A stretch of DNA of 64,000 bases from CAWDVH01 sp963805705 (GTDB lineage: Bacteria; Actinomycetota; Actinomycetes; Streptosporangiales; Streptosporangiaceae), in NCBI GenBank assembly GCA_963805705.1, contig CAWDVH010000001.1, positions 2,790,001-2,854,000 of the forward strand, written 5' to 3'. The first letter of the stretch is position 1, and each line of letters begins with the position of its first letter. A model generated the notes under the pieces. That model worked only from the letters and a program-made list of their open reading frames with translations, was not told the DNA's origin and did no database searches. Positions 1-7,895 of this stretch are shown here, piece by piece. The translations under genes and the position numbers were made by a program.

Positions 1-2440
1 CCAGGTCGATGTGCGCGCTGATGCCCCAGTCGTGATCGCCGGCCGGGTCATCGAGGATCTGGCGCACCGTCCAGTGACCGGGCTGCTGGTCGATGATCAG
101 CAGGGCGGGGCCGCGGGCATCGGCACCGGTGCCGATCTCGTCATGCTCGTCGAAGTACGGCTCGAGCGCGTCGGCCCAGGCGTCGGCATCCCAGCCGTCC
201 CCGGCGTCCAGCTCGCCCAGGTCGTCCCAGCGGCGCAGCGCCGCGAGCTCGACCCGGCGGAACAGCGCGTTGCGCACCAGCACGCGGAACGCCCGCACGT
301 TGCCGGTCACCGCCGGCGGCCGGTCGTCCAGCGGCGCGGCCGGCTCGGCCGCCGGGTTGCGCATCCGCTCCCACTCATCGATCAGGCTGGAGTCGACCTG
401 CCGGACAAGCTCCCCCAGCCACTCGATCAGGTCGGCCAGGTCCTCGGTCCGTGCCTCCTCGGGCACGGTCTGGCGCAGGGCCTTGTACGCGTCGGCCAGG
501 TACCGAAGGACCAGCCCCTCCGAGCGTGACAGCCCGTAGAAGCCGACGTACTCGACGAAGGTCATCGCCCGCTCGAACATGTCCCGTGCGACCGACTTGG
601 GCGACAGGTGATAGTCCGCCACCCAGGGGTGCCCCTTGCGGTACATGTTGTAGGCGGCTTCGAGCAGGTCCTGCTGGGGCCGGGGGTAGGTGACCGAGTC
701 CAGCAGGTTCATCCGCTCCTCGTACTCGACGCCGTCGGCCTTCATCTGCGCGACGGCCTCGCCGCGGGCCTTGAATAGCTGCGCCGACAGGACCTGCCGC
801 GGGTCGTCGAGGGTGGCCTCGATCACCGAGAGGACATCCAGCGGGTAGAGCGGGGACTCCCGGTCCAGCAGCTCGATGGCGGCCAGCGCGAGCGGCGACA
901 GCGGCTGATTGAGGGCGAAGTCGGACTGCAGGTCGACGGTCAGCCGCCAGCGCCGTCCCTGCTCGTCGGGCTCGGCCAGCCGCTCGACGACGTCGCCGGC
1001 GACCAGCGCGCGGTAGACGGCGAAGGCATGCCGGATGTGGCGCCGCTGGGCGACCGGATCCTCGTCATTGTCGGTCAGCAGATGCCGCATCGAGGCAAAC
1101 GCGTCGCCCGGCCGGCTGACCACCCCCAGCAGCATGGCGTGGCTGACCGCGAAGCTCGACCGCAGCGGCTCGGGCTCGGAGGCGACCAGCCGCTCGAACG
1201 TGGGCTTGCCCCAGGAGACAAATCCCTCGGGCGGCTTCCTGCGCACTACCTTGCGCCGCTTCTTCGGATCATCGCCTGCCTTGGCCAGGGCCTTTTCGTT
1301 CTCGACCACATGCTCGGGGGCCTGCACGACCACCGCGCCCATGGTGTCGTCGCCGGCCCGGCCCGCACGGCCGGCTATCTGATGGAACTCGCGGGCCTGC
1401 AGCAGGCGCGTTCTGGTCCCGTCGTACTTGGACAGTGCGGTGAACAGCACGGTCCGGATCGGGACGTTGATGCCGACGCCGAGGGTGTCAGTGCCGCAGA
1501 TAACCTTCAGCAGGCCCGCCTGGGCCAGGGTCTCCACCAGCCGCCGGTACCTGGGCAGCATCCCGGCGTGATGGACGCCGATGCCGTGGCGGACCAGCCG
1601 GGACAGGGTCTTGCCGAACCCGGCGGTGAACCGGAAGCCGCCGATCAGCTCGGCGATGGCGTCCTTCTCCGCGCGCGTGCAGACGTTGATGCTCATCAGC
1701 GCCTGGGCCTGCTCCACCGCGGCCGCCTGGGTGAAATGCACGACGTAGATGGGAGCCTGCCGGGTGGCCAGCAGCTCCTCCAGGGTCTCGTGCAGCGGCG
1801 TGATGACGAAGGAGAACAGCAGCGGGACCGGGCGCTCGGCCGAGTGCACGACCGCGGTCGCCCGGCCGGTCCGCCGGGTCAGGTCCCGCTGGAACCGGCT
1901 GACGTCGCCGAGTGTCGCCGACATCAGCACGAACTGCGCCTTCGGCAGCTCGATCAGCGGCACCTGCCAGGCCCAGCCGCGGTCCGGGTCGGCGTAGAAG
2001 TGGAACTCGTCCATGACCACCTGGCCGACATCCGCCGCCGCCCCGTCGCGCAGCGCGATATTGGCCAGGATCTCCGCGGTGCAGCAGATGACCGGCGCAC
2101 CGGCGTTGACGCTCGCGTCGCCGGTCATCATGCCGACGCTGTCCGCGCCGAACATCTCGCACAGCGCGAAGAACTTCTCCGACACCAGCGCCTTGATCGG
2201 CGCCGTGTAGAAGGTGCGCTCACCGCGGGCCAGCGCCGCGAAGTGCGCGCCGGCCGCCACCAGGCTCTTGCCGGATCCGGTCGGGGTGCTCAGGATCACG
2301 TTGGCGCCCGACACGATCTCGATCAGCGCCTCTTCCTGGTGCCCGTACAGCACAAACCCGCGCTCCGCCGCCCAGGCCTCGAAGGCGTCGAAGAGCGAGT
2401 CGGGATCGGCGATGTAGGGCAGCTGGTCAGTAAGAGTCAT
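1..2440 (-). CDS. DEAD/DEAH-box helicase with C-terminal DUF3516 (3' end cut by window edge)
   Basis: Superfamily 2 ATP-dependent RNA/DNA helicase, 813 codons visible. The ATG at 2440 gives MTLTDQLPYIADPDSLFDAF. Visible motifs in order are Walker A TPTGSGKS, the DEFH box in VMDEFHFY, motif III SATLG and motif VI HQIAGRAGRAG. A long C-terminal region follows that matches the DUF3516 extension of actinobacterial Ski2/Mtr4-like helicases. The frame is still open at base 2; family members are only slightly longer, so perhaps 20-30 residues are missing. Likely role is RNA remodelling or decay (family inference). It is divergent from the DUF389 gene, with a 145-bp shared upstream region. Long plus-strand frames across this interval are antisense shadows. 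Confidence 0.93.
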   Translation of the reverse strand, partial: MTLTDQLPYIADPDSLFDAFEAWAAERGFVLYGHQEEALIEIVSGANVILSTPTGSGKSLVAAGAHFAALARGERTFYTAPIKALVSEKFFALCEMFGADSVGMMTGDASVNAGAPVICCTAEILANIALRDGAAADVGQVVMDEFHFYADPDRGWAWQVPLIELPKAQFVLMSATLGDVSRFQRDLTRRTGRATAVVHSAERPVPLLFSFVITPLHETLEELLATRQAPIYVVHFTQAAAVEQAQALMSINVCTRAEKDAIAELIGGFRFTAGFGKTLSRLVRHGIGVHHAGMLPRYRRLVETLAQAGLLKVICGTDTLGVGINVPIRTVLFTALSKYDGTRTRLLQAREFHQIAGRAGRAGDDTMGAVVVQAPEHVVENEKALAKAGDDPKKRRKVVRRKPPEGFVSWGKPTFERLVASEPEPLRSSFAVSHAMLLGVVSRPGDAFASMRHLLTDNDEDPVAQRRHIRHAFAVYRALVAGDVVERLAEPDEQGRRWRLTVDLQSDFALNQPLSPLALAAIELLDRESPLYPLDVLSVIEATLDDPRQVLSAQLFKARGEAVAQMKADGVEYEERMNLLDSVTYPRPQQDLLEAAYNMYRKGHPWVADYHLSPKSVARDMFERAMTFVEYVGFYGLSRSEGLVLRYLADAYKALRQTVPEEARTEDLADLIEWLGELVRQVDSSLIDEWERMRNPAAEPAAPLDDRPPAVTGNVRAFRVLVRNALFRRVELAALRRWDDLGELDAGDGWDADAWADALEPYFDEHDEIGTGADARGPALLIIDQQPGHWTVRQILDDPAGDHDWGISAHIDL

Positions 2441-2585
2441 AGTCGGTCTATGGTGTCAGCTGCGGACGCCCCCGGGTTGTTCCCGGCCCCCCGTCGCGTA
2501 CCGGACGCCGCAGTACGATCCTCCGCGCAGGCACGCCGGGCATTGGTGATCTTGCCCCTTATCTTCGGTCAGTCATAATTGTCGG

Positions 2586-3533
2586 GTGATCCATCTGCGC
2601 GTGGTGAGCCCGCCTGATGTCACCGCTGCCCTGGTGCGCGTGCTGGGCACCGAGCCCGCGGTGATGAACCTGACGGTGCTGCCGGGGACGGTCCGCAACC
2701 CGGACGGGGATGCGGTGCAGTTCGATGTGCTGCACGGGGCGGCCAACGAGGTGATCGCCCAGCTGCGTGACCTTGGGCTGGACCAGCGGGGCTCGATCGT
2801 GCTGGAGAACGTCGATACCTCCATCTCCGCGCTGGCCGACCGGGTCACGGCCCGCCGGGGGCGCTTCCAGCAGTTCACGCCGGTCTGGACGGAGGTCGAG
2901 GCGAGGGTCACTCAGGAAGCCGCCTTCCCGCCCAGCTGGTACGCGCTGCTGGTCATCGCCGGGCTGATCGGGGCCGTCGGGATTCTCACCAACTCCCAGA
3001 TCCTGATCGTCGGCGCGATGGTGGTCGGGCCGGAATACGCCGCCATCATGGGCCTGGCCTTCGGCGTGAACCGCCGCGACTCCGCCCTGGCCCGGCGATC
3101 CGTGGCCGCGCTGGTGGCCGGGTTCAGTCTCGCCGTGGCGGCCGCCCTGCTGCTGGGACTGGTGATTCGCGGCGCCGGACTCGAGCCCAGGCTCTATGCC
3201 CTGGGGATCCGGCCGGTATCCGACCTGATCAATAACCCCAACTGGTTCTCGTTCATCGTCGCGGCACTGGCCGGCGTAGTCGGCGTCGTGTCGCTCACCG
3301 AGGCCCGGTCCGGCACCTTGATCGGCGTGTTCATCTCCGTCACGACCATCCCGGCGGCATCGGACATCGGCGTGTCCCTGGCCTTCGGCAGCTATAGCGA
3401 GGCCAAGGGCTCCACCTTCCAGCTCCTTCTCAACGTGACGGTCCTGGCCGCCGTGGCCATCGTGGGGCTGCCGGCCCAGCGGGCCCTCTGGCGGCGGATC
3501 ACCCGCCGAGCCGTTATGACCTCAGCGCAGTAG
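2586..3533 (+). CDS. DUF389 / TIGR00341-type integral membrane protein
   Basis: 315 residues from a GTG start. A soluble N-terminal third (about residues 1-115) begins IHLRVVSPPDVTAALVRVLG. It is followed by about six hydrophobic segments, including one around residue 120 (WYALLVIAGLIGAVGILTN) and the polar turn VGAMVVGPEYAAIMG, which is characteristic of DUF389 proteins. The family is widespread in actinobacteria and its biochemical function is not established; I assign none. No clear strong Shine-Dalgarno precedes the GTG. It converges on the P450 gene, with a 13-bp tandem repeat between the two 3' ends. Confidence 0.85.
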   Translation: MIHLRVVSPPDVTAALVRVLGTEPAVMNLTVLPGTVRNPDGDAVQFDVLHGAANEVIAQLRDLGLDQRGSIVLENVDTSISALADRVTARRGRFQQFTPVWTEVEARVTQEAAFPPSWYALLVIAGLIGAVGILTNSQILIVGAMVVGPEYAAIMGLAFGVNRRDSALARRSVAALVAGFSLAVAAALLLGLVIRGAGLEPRLYALGIRPVSDLINNPNWFSFIVAALAGVVGVVSLTEARSGTLIGVFISVTTIPAASDIGVSLAFGSYSEAKGSTFQLLLNVTVLAAVAIVGLPAQRALWRRITRRAVMTSAQ

Positions 3534-3561
3534 CGGCCGGCGGCCCTCAGCACGGCCAGGG

Positions 3562-3613
3562 CGGGCTGCTACGCCGGGCGGCTACGGCGGGCTGCTACGC
3601 CGGGCTGCTACGC
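3562..3613. repeat. 13-bp tandem repeat, four units
   Basis: Four adjacent units of CGGGCTGCTACGC (unit 2 has two changes), followed by a partial fifth. The array lies between the convergent DUF389 and P450 genes. It contains the P450 stop codon (3608-3610 on the complementary strand), so array length could shift the P450 C-terminus by a few residues. Confidence 0.85.
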
Positions 3614-5029
3614 CGGGCGGCGCAGCAGCCGCATCGGCAGCCGGCGGCCGGGACGCAGGGTGATGCTGGCCCTGGGTACCGGAAGCCCCGCCGCTGGCAG
3701 CTCGAGCCGGTACCTGCGGGCGATGGCCGCGAGTACCAGGACCGTCTCGAACTCAGCGAACGATGAGCCTATGCACGCCCGCCTGCCCCCGCCGAACGGG
3801 ATGTAGGCATAGCGATGCCGGGAAAGCCCGGCCGGCCCCCCGTGGCCGTCCGGCAGGAACCTGCGGGGATCGAACCCGGCCGGATCCGGCCAGGACTCCG
3901 GGTGCCTGTGCACCAGGTACGGCGGGATGGCGACCAGGCTGCCGGCCGGCACGCGCACACCCGCCACATCGTCGTCGGCGACGGCGTCCCGCTCGACCGT
4001 CCAGGCCGGCGGATAAAGCCGCAGGGCCTCGGCCACCACGGCACGGGTCCACGGCAGCCTGGTCATGTCCCAGGCCTGCGGATCTCCGGCGTCCGCGCAG
4101 TCCAGCTCCTCCTCCAGCCGGTCCCTGGCCGCCGGGTAGGCCGACAGCAGCGCCAGCGACCAGGAGAGCGTGTTGGCCGTGGTCTCGTGGCCGGCCAGCA
4201 TGAACGTGCCCACCTCGTCGCCGATCTCGGTATCGGTCAGCGGCAAGCCGTCCTTCCCCCGGCCAGCGATCAGCACGTCGAGCAGGTCGCGGGGATCACC
4301 AGGGCCGTCTGCTGCCGTCGCCTCCAGCCGGGCCTGCCGGGCGAGCGCGGCGCGGCGGGCCGCGATGATCCGGTTCACGGGCCCGTCGACGCCCTCCGTG
4401 CGGCTGATGCGGCGCGTGGCTCCCTTGAGCATGCGAGTGGAGGCGGGTCCCCACTGGACCGGGACGAACGTGGCCAGCGTGGCCGCCCGCTGGCCCACGG
4501 CCATCGCCCTTCTCATCTGAACGGCCTCGCCCATGAGGTCGGCGCCGAAGAGCACCTGGCCCACGATGTCGAGCGCCAGCGTGCCCATCTCGGCGCTGAC
4601 ATCAACCACCGCGCCCGCACTGAGGGAATCCCACCGGCTCAGCATGCGCTGCGTCGCCGCGGCCATCTGCGGTCCGGCCGCGGTGACCTGCTGCCGGGTG
4701 AAGACCGGCTGGATCAGCCGCCGGTGCCGCCGCCAGTCCTCGCCCTCGCTGGTCAGCAGCCCGTTGCCGATGAGCGCGCGCAGCGGCCGGTAGGTGAACG
4801 CCTTGACGTAGTTGTCCTGGTGAGCGGCGAGCACGTGCTCGGCATGCTCCGGCCGGCTCAGGAGGAAGAAGCTGCGCCCCGGTGAATACGGGACCTGCAG
4901 CGTGTCCCCGTATCTGGCGGCCAGCCGGACGTAGCCGTCCAGCGGGTTGCGCGCGAGCGACGCGATGACAGCCGCGACGGCCGGGCCGCTCGGGCCGGGG
5001 ATGGTGCGGCGCAGCGATCGTGTAGCCAT
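3608..5029 (-). CDS. Cytochrome P450
   Basis: 473-residue haem monooxygenase from the ATG at 5029 (MATRSLRRTIPGPSGPA); an upstream in-frame extension to 5098 is possible but lacks family similarity. Landmarks are the I-helix oxygen-activation motif AGHETT (279-284), the K-helix EALR (334-337), and the haem-ligand loop PFGGGRRACIG with the thiolate Cys419. The WRRHRRLIQPVF C-helix is also typical. It resembles the bacterial CYP4/CYP102-like fatty-acid or terpene hydroxylase branch more than the short ExxR class I macrolide P450s. There is no N-terminal membrane anchor, so it is probably soluble. No ferredoxin or reductase gene is adjacent, so its electron donor and substrate cannot be read from context. 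Confidence 0.95.
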   Translation of the reverse strand: MATRSLRRTIPGPSGPAVAAVIASLARNPLDGYVRLAARYGDTLQVPYSPGRSFFLLSRPEHAEHVLAAHQDNYVKAFTYRPLRALIGNGLLTSEGEDWRRHRRLIQPVFTRQQVTAAGPQMAAATQRMLSRWDSLSAGAVVDVSAEMGTLALDIVGQVLFGADLMGEAVQMRRAMAVGQRAATLATFVPVQWGPASTRMLKGATRRISRTEGVDGPVNRIIAARRAALARQARLEATAADGPGDPRDLLDVLIAGRGKDGLPLTDTEIGDEVGTFMLAGHETTANTLSWSLALLSAYPAARDRLEEELDCADAGDPQAWDMTRLPWTRAVVAEALRLYPPAWTVERDAVADDDVAGVRVPAGSLVAIPPYLVHRHPESWPDPAGFDPRRFLPDGHGGPAGLSRHRYAYIPFGGGRRACIGSSFAEFETVLVLAAIARRYRLELPAAGLPVPRASITLRPGRRLPMRLLRRPA

Positions 5030-5119
5030 CTGCCTATCATCGGCCTGCCGGGCCGGCGGGGACAGCCTCGGGGCCCTACTGGCCCGGCCCGGTGCCACCC
5101 GGCCGGCCCGGTGCTGCGC

Positions 5120-5299
5120 TTATCGTCCGTACGACGGGCGCCTGCTCGGGAGTACGGCGCCGATCAGCCACAGGATCGGGAAGAAGAAGCCGATAATGCC
5201 GAGGATCCAGTGCCCCTTCCTGAAGGTCATCAGTGCAACCGTGAATATCAGGACGAGGTAGATGATGCCCAGGGTGAAGGCCCAGAACGTTCCCGACAT
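5120..5299 (-). CDS. Small two-helix membrane protein (59 aa)
   Basis: Start chosen at the ATG at 5299 (MSGTFWAFTLGIIYLVLIFT) because a strong GGAGGAG lies seven bases upstream; the frame extends further upstream but with unconvincing composition. Two hydrophobic helices, about residues 5-24 and 32-50, flank the turn TFRKGHW, and a basic tail PSRRPSYGR follows. It resembles the small cardiolipin-synthase N-terminal-like or phage-shock-like membrane proteins common in actinobacteria. Function unknown. It lies just upstream of the P450 start on the same strand, about 90 bp away. Confidence 0.75.
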   Translation of the reverse strand: MSGTFWAFTLGIIYLVLIFTVALMTFRKGHWILGIIGFFFPILWLIGAVLPSRRPSYGR

Positions 5300-5564
5300 G
5301 AGTGTCTCCTCCGTCGATCTTGCCCGCGCCATTGTGATCATCCGCGATGGGCAGTCCGCTTCCACGCATCTGCTGGGGATGCCGTGCCTTGAACTGTGCC
5401 GCCCATCAGGCCGGCGTGGGATCACCCGCGGTGGGTGAGTCTGCTCGACCGGGCGGAGATCGGGATATTCTCAGCTGAGGAAGCCAGGGAACTGCATGCG
5501 ACGGAAGTTCAGGCGCCGCTAGCACGCCGTAGTCGCAGGCACGCACGAGGATCGGAGGCTTGAG

Positions 5565-5636
5565 ATGTTCGGAGGACGCAGAGTAGCCCGGCGAACGGGA
5601 CGACGTACCGCACGGCGCGTTTCCCGCCGCCGCTGA
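5565..5636 (+). CDS. Possible arginine-rich micro-protein (23 aa)
   Basis: ATG at 5565 follows a good ribosome-binding site (GGAGG, six-base spacing). The peptide starts MFGGRRVARRTGRRTARR and ends VSRRR; nearly half the residues are arginine. The stop at 5634-5636 is followed five bases later by a strong hairpin, so the ORF looks like a complete small transcription unit. The sequence recalls the basic N-terminus of actinobacterial SHOCT-type small proteins, so it could instead be a remnant of such a gene. Nucleic-acid binding would be a guess from charge alone. Confidence 0.4.
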   Translation: MFGGRRVARRTGRRTARRVSRRR

Positions 5637-5641
5637 CGGTC

Positions 5642-5680
5642 GCGCAGCAAGCGGTCCCCTTCGCGGCCCGCTTGCTGCGC
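5642..5680. terminator. Perfect 13-bp hairpin terminator
   Basis: Arms 5642-5654 (GCGCAGCAAGCGG) and 5668-5680 (CCGCTTGCTGCGC) pair perfectly around a 13-nt loop. There is no T-run, as is usual in high-GC actinobacteria. It sits between the plus-strand micro-ORF (stop 5636) and the minus-strand dehydratase (stop 5738), so it can serve both directions. Confidence 0.75.
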
Positions 5681-5737
5681 AGCATGATGCCGCCTGGACC
5701 CGGGTACGGGCGCACCGGGGATGGCAGGCGGGCGGTC

Positions 5738-6712
5738 CTACTGAGTGAAGCTCACCGCGCTGGTGTTCGCGCCGCTGATCACCACGGCGACACTCTCGCC
5801 GGGCTCGGGCTGGTACCGGCCGGATAGCAGCGCGCCCAGCGCCGCGCACCCGCCGGGCTCGCCGACCACCCTGAGCTTGTCCCACAGCGCTAGCTGCGCC
5901 TGGCCGATCGCCTCGTCGCTGACCAGAACGACGGAATGCGCATGACGCGAGACGATAGCGAAGGTCAGCTCGCCGACTTGCCGCGGTGCCAGCGAGTCCA
6001 CCGCCACGCTCCCGGTGACAGCATCGACGGGCCGCCCGGCCCGCAGCGCCTGGGTCATGGTCGGCGCGCCCTCGGGCTCCACGCCGACCACCCGCACCGG
6101 CCCGGCGCATGCGGCAGCGATCCCGGACAGCAGCCCGCCACCGCCGACGGCGGCCAGCACGGTAGTGACGTCGCCGGCCTGGCGCCGCAGTTCCAGCCCT
6201 AGCGTCCCGGCGCCGAGCACGGTCTCGGCCTGGTCGTAGGCATGTACGGGCATCGCGCCGGACGAGGCGGCCCACTGCTGGCTGATAGCCAGCGCGTCGG
6301 AATAGGTGTCGCCCTCGACGACCAGGTCCGCGCCGTACGAGCGGATCCGGCTGACCTTCGCCGGCGAGGAGACCGTCGGCACGAAGATCCGCGCAGGCAC
6401 TCCGAGTACCCCGGCCGCATACGCCACCGCGGCGCCATGATTGCCGCCCGAGGCGGCGACTACCCCGGCGGCCGGGACGTCGCGCAGCCTCAGATTGGCG
6501 AAGGCACCACGGGCCTTGAACGATCCGGAGTGCTGCAGCTGCTCCAGCTTGAGGGTCAGCGGCCCGGGCGGCAGCCCGAAATCGGCCCGGTCGATGGTGA
6601 TCACCGGCGTGCAGCGCACGTACGGCCGGATCCGGTCCTCGACCGCCGCCACGGCGGCCGCGGTGATGGCGTCCGCGGCCGAGTTCACTGACGTCTCAGC
6701 CTGAGCCACAGT
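5738..6712 (-). CDS. PLP-dependent threonine/serine dehydratase family protein
   Basis: Fold-type II pyridoxal-phosphate enzyme, 324 residues from the GTG at 6712. That start follows GGGAG at five-base spacing and gives the usual family length; an upstream ATG at 6748 and a longer frame to 6877 exist but have weaker support. The PLP lysine is in SGSFKARGA, the substrate-loop motif is SGGNHG, and the phosphate-binding glycine loop is VGGGGLLSG. The expected reaction is dehydration and deamination of L-threonine or L-serine to 2-oxoacid and ammonia. There is no C-terminal ACT regulatory domain, so it resembles the catabolic or racemase-like short form. No pathway partner is adjacent. Confidence 0.9.
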   Translation of the reverse strand, partial: TVAQAETSVNSAADAITAAAVAAVEDRIRPYVRCTPVITIDRADFGLPPGPLTLKLEQLQHSGSFKARGAFANLRLRDVPAAGVVAASGGNHGAAVAYAAGVLGVPARIFVPTVSSPAKVSRIRSYGADLVVEGDTYSDALAISQQWAASSGAMPVHAYDQAETVLGAGTLGLELRRQAGDVTTVLAAVGGGGLLSGIAAACAGPVRVVGVEPEGAPTMTQALRAGRPVDAVTGSVAVDSLAPRQVGELTFAIVSRHAHSVVLVSDEAIGQAQLALWDKLRVVGEPGGCAALGALLSGRYQPEPGESVAVVISGANTSAVSFTQ

Positions 6713-7016
6713 CGCTCCCGATCTCCCGTTGATCACGTCCCATCCCATCACATCCGCGGCGGCCGCCTCGTGACCATGGCGCGCTCGTGAGAATCTGCCC
6801 GGTGCTAGGCCCCAGCCCGGCCCAGCACTGTTACGGAGAGTGAATCCGGGGAGCGCGACAGCCAGCCGTTCGGCCAACCGAGTACGCGCTGTGCTGGCCC
6901 CCGGCGGGGCGGAGATTCAGCGGCGGGCGCGGTTCTTCGCCTTTGGCCCTGGTTGCGGTGCTGCGGGCTAGACTGCCGCGGAGCACTCTTACCGCGCGGA
7001 AGGGCGAGGACGATTC
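6713..7016. other. 304-bp divergent intergenic region
   Basis: Lies between the minus-strand dehydratase and the plus-strand Tim44-like gene, so it should hold both promoters. I see no convincing -35/-10 pair, long dyad or RNA element. An upstream in-frame extension of the dehydratase occupies part of it. Confidence 0.4.
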
Positions 7017-7775
7017 ATGGCTAACCGTCCCGGCGGATTCGGGCCAGCAGAGAAGCCCGATCCGCCAGAATCTACGGCTGATCGCTCTGCCGGTCATCTG
7101 CAGGCTGACCGGTTCCCTGAGCCGATTAAACGTGCTGAGGAACGCCTGTTCCACTTCCGCCAGATGGCCACGGACCAGGAGGAGCTCATCGACCTCGGCC
7201 AGCAGGAGGTCGATGGCATGGCAGCCGCGCTCAGCGAACGCACCCCGGCAGAATTGCCGGGCGTCGACACGAGCGCGGTAAAGCAGGTTGACCCCGAGTT
7301 CGACGATGAGGCCTTCCGCGCTATCGCCCGCGAGACCTTCTACAAGGTTCGCGAGGCGAGAAGGCAGCAGAACCCGCCAGAGTCAGCTGAGCTGCTCAGC
7401 CCGCAGATGCAGCGCGAACTGCAGGACGCGGTCTCGGGCGACGTCGCCTCCCATCGGCACCATCTGCTGCCGTTCCTGACGGTCGATGACGCGGTCATAG
7501 CTGGAGCGCAGGTCGCCGGCGGCCAGGAGCAGATCGACGTGCGCTTCTCGATCTCCGCCGCCGAGAAAGACCTCGATGACCGTACCGGCCAGGTGCTGGC
7601 CGGCGACGACACCGTGCACTCCTGGCAAGAACGCTGGCGATTTAACCGCAACCCCCAGGCGGACACCTCGGTCAGCGATGAGCGCCACGAAATCACCTTC
7701 GCCCGCGCCGACCAGTGGATGTTCGCTCACCGAGGCTGGGTAGTCACCGAAATCGCGAGATTGCCAGCCACCTAG
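7017..7775 (+). CDS. Tim44-like domain protein
   Basis: 252 residues; ATG 7017 follows GGGCGAGGA. An N-terminal Pro/Glu-rich, probably disordered segment (1-60) precedes an acidic helical stretch and then a C-terminal domain from about residue 95. That domain has the Tim44/MBA1-like pattern: DEAFRAIARETFYKVREARR, a middle helix on an oligomer-like surface, VDVRFS-type strands, and the ending HSWQERWRFNRN...WVVTEIARL. Bacterial Tim44-like proteins are usually membrane-associated, but this one has no membrane segment. Assignment rests on pattern rather than a hallmark residue, and the function is unknown. Confidence 0.55.
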   Translation: MANRPGGFGPAEKPDPPESTADRSAGHLQADRFPEPIKRAEERLFHFRQMATDQEELIDLGQQEVDGMAAALSERTPAELPGVDTSAVKQVDPEFDDEAFRAIARETFYKVREARRQQNPPESAELLSPQMQRELQDAVSGDVASHRHHLLPFLTVDDAVIAGAQVAGGQEQIDVRFSISAAEKDLDDRTGQVLAGDDTVHSWQERWRFNRNPQADTSVSDERHEITFARADQWMFAHRGWVVTEIARLPAT

Positions 7776-7895
7776 CGCGACAGTCATCCGGGCCGGCCCG
7801 CGAAGCGAGCACGGCACGCACCAGCCAGGCCATCCGGATGCTGACCCGGGCCGGGGCTGGCGGCGGTCTGTGATCGCTGGTTCAGGACGCTGATG

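Larger units (their letters stand above)
5300..5737. other. 438-bp interval without a conventional gene
   Basis: Between the small membrane protein and the dehydratase. It carries a candidate plus-strand micro-transcript: an 8-codon arginine-rich ORF at 5496-5522, a 23-codon arginine-rich ORF at 5565-5636, and a perfect 13-bp hairpin right after it. The minus-strand reading frames here have no recognisable protein similarity. Confidence 0.5.

Noticed and set aside
1028..2578. 516-codon plus-strand frame
   Set aside because: Antisense to the helicase with all its motifs; no family resemblance.
5406..6275. Minus-strand frame overlapping the dehydratase end
   Set aside because: A different frame over the same gene, arginine-rich shadow.
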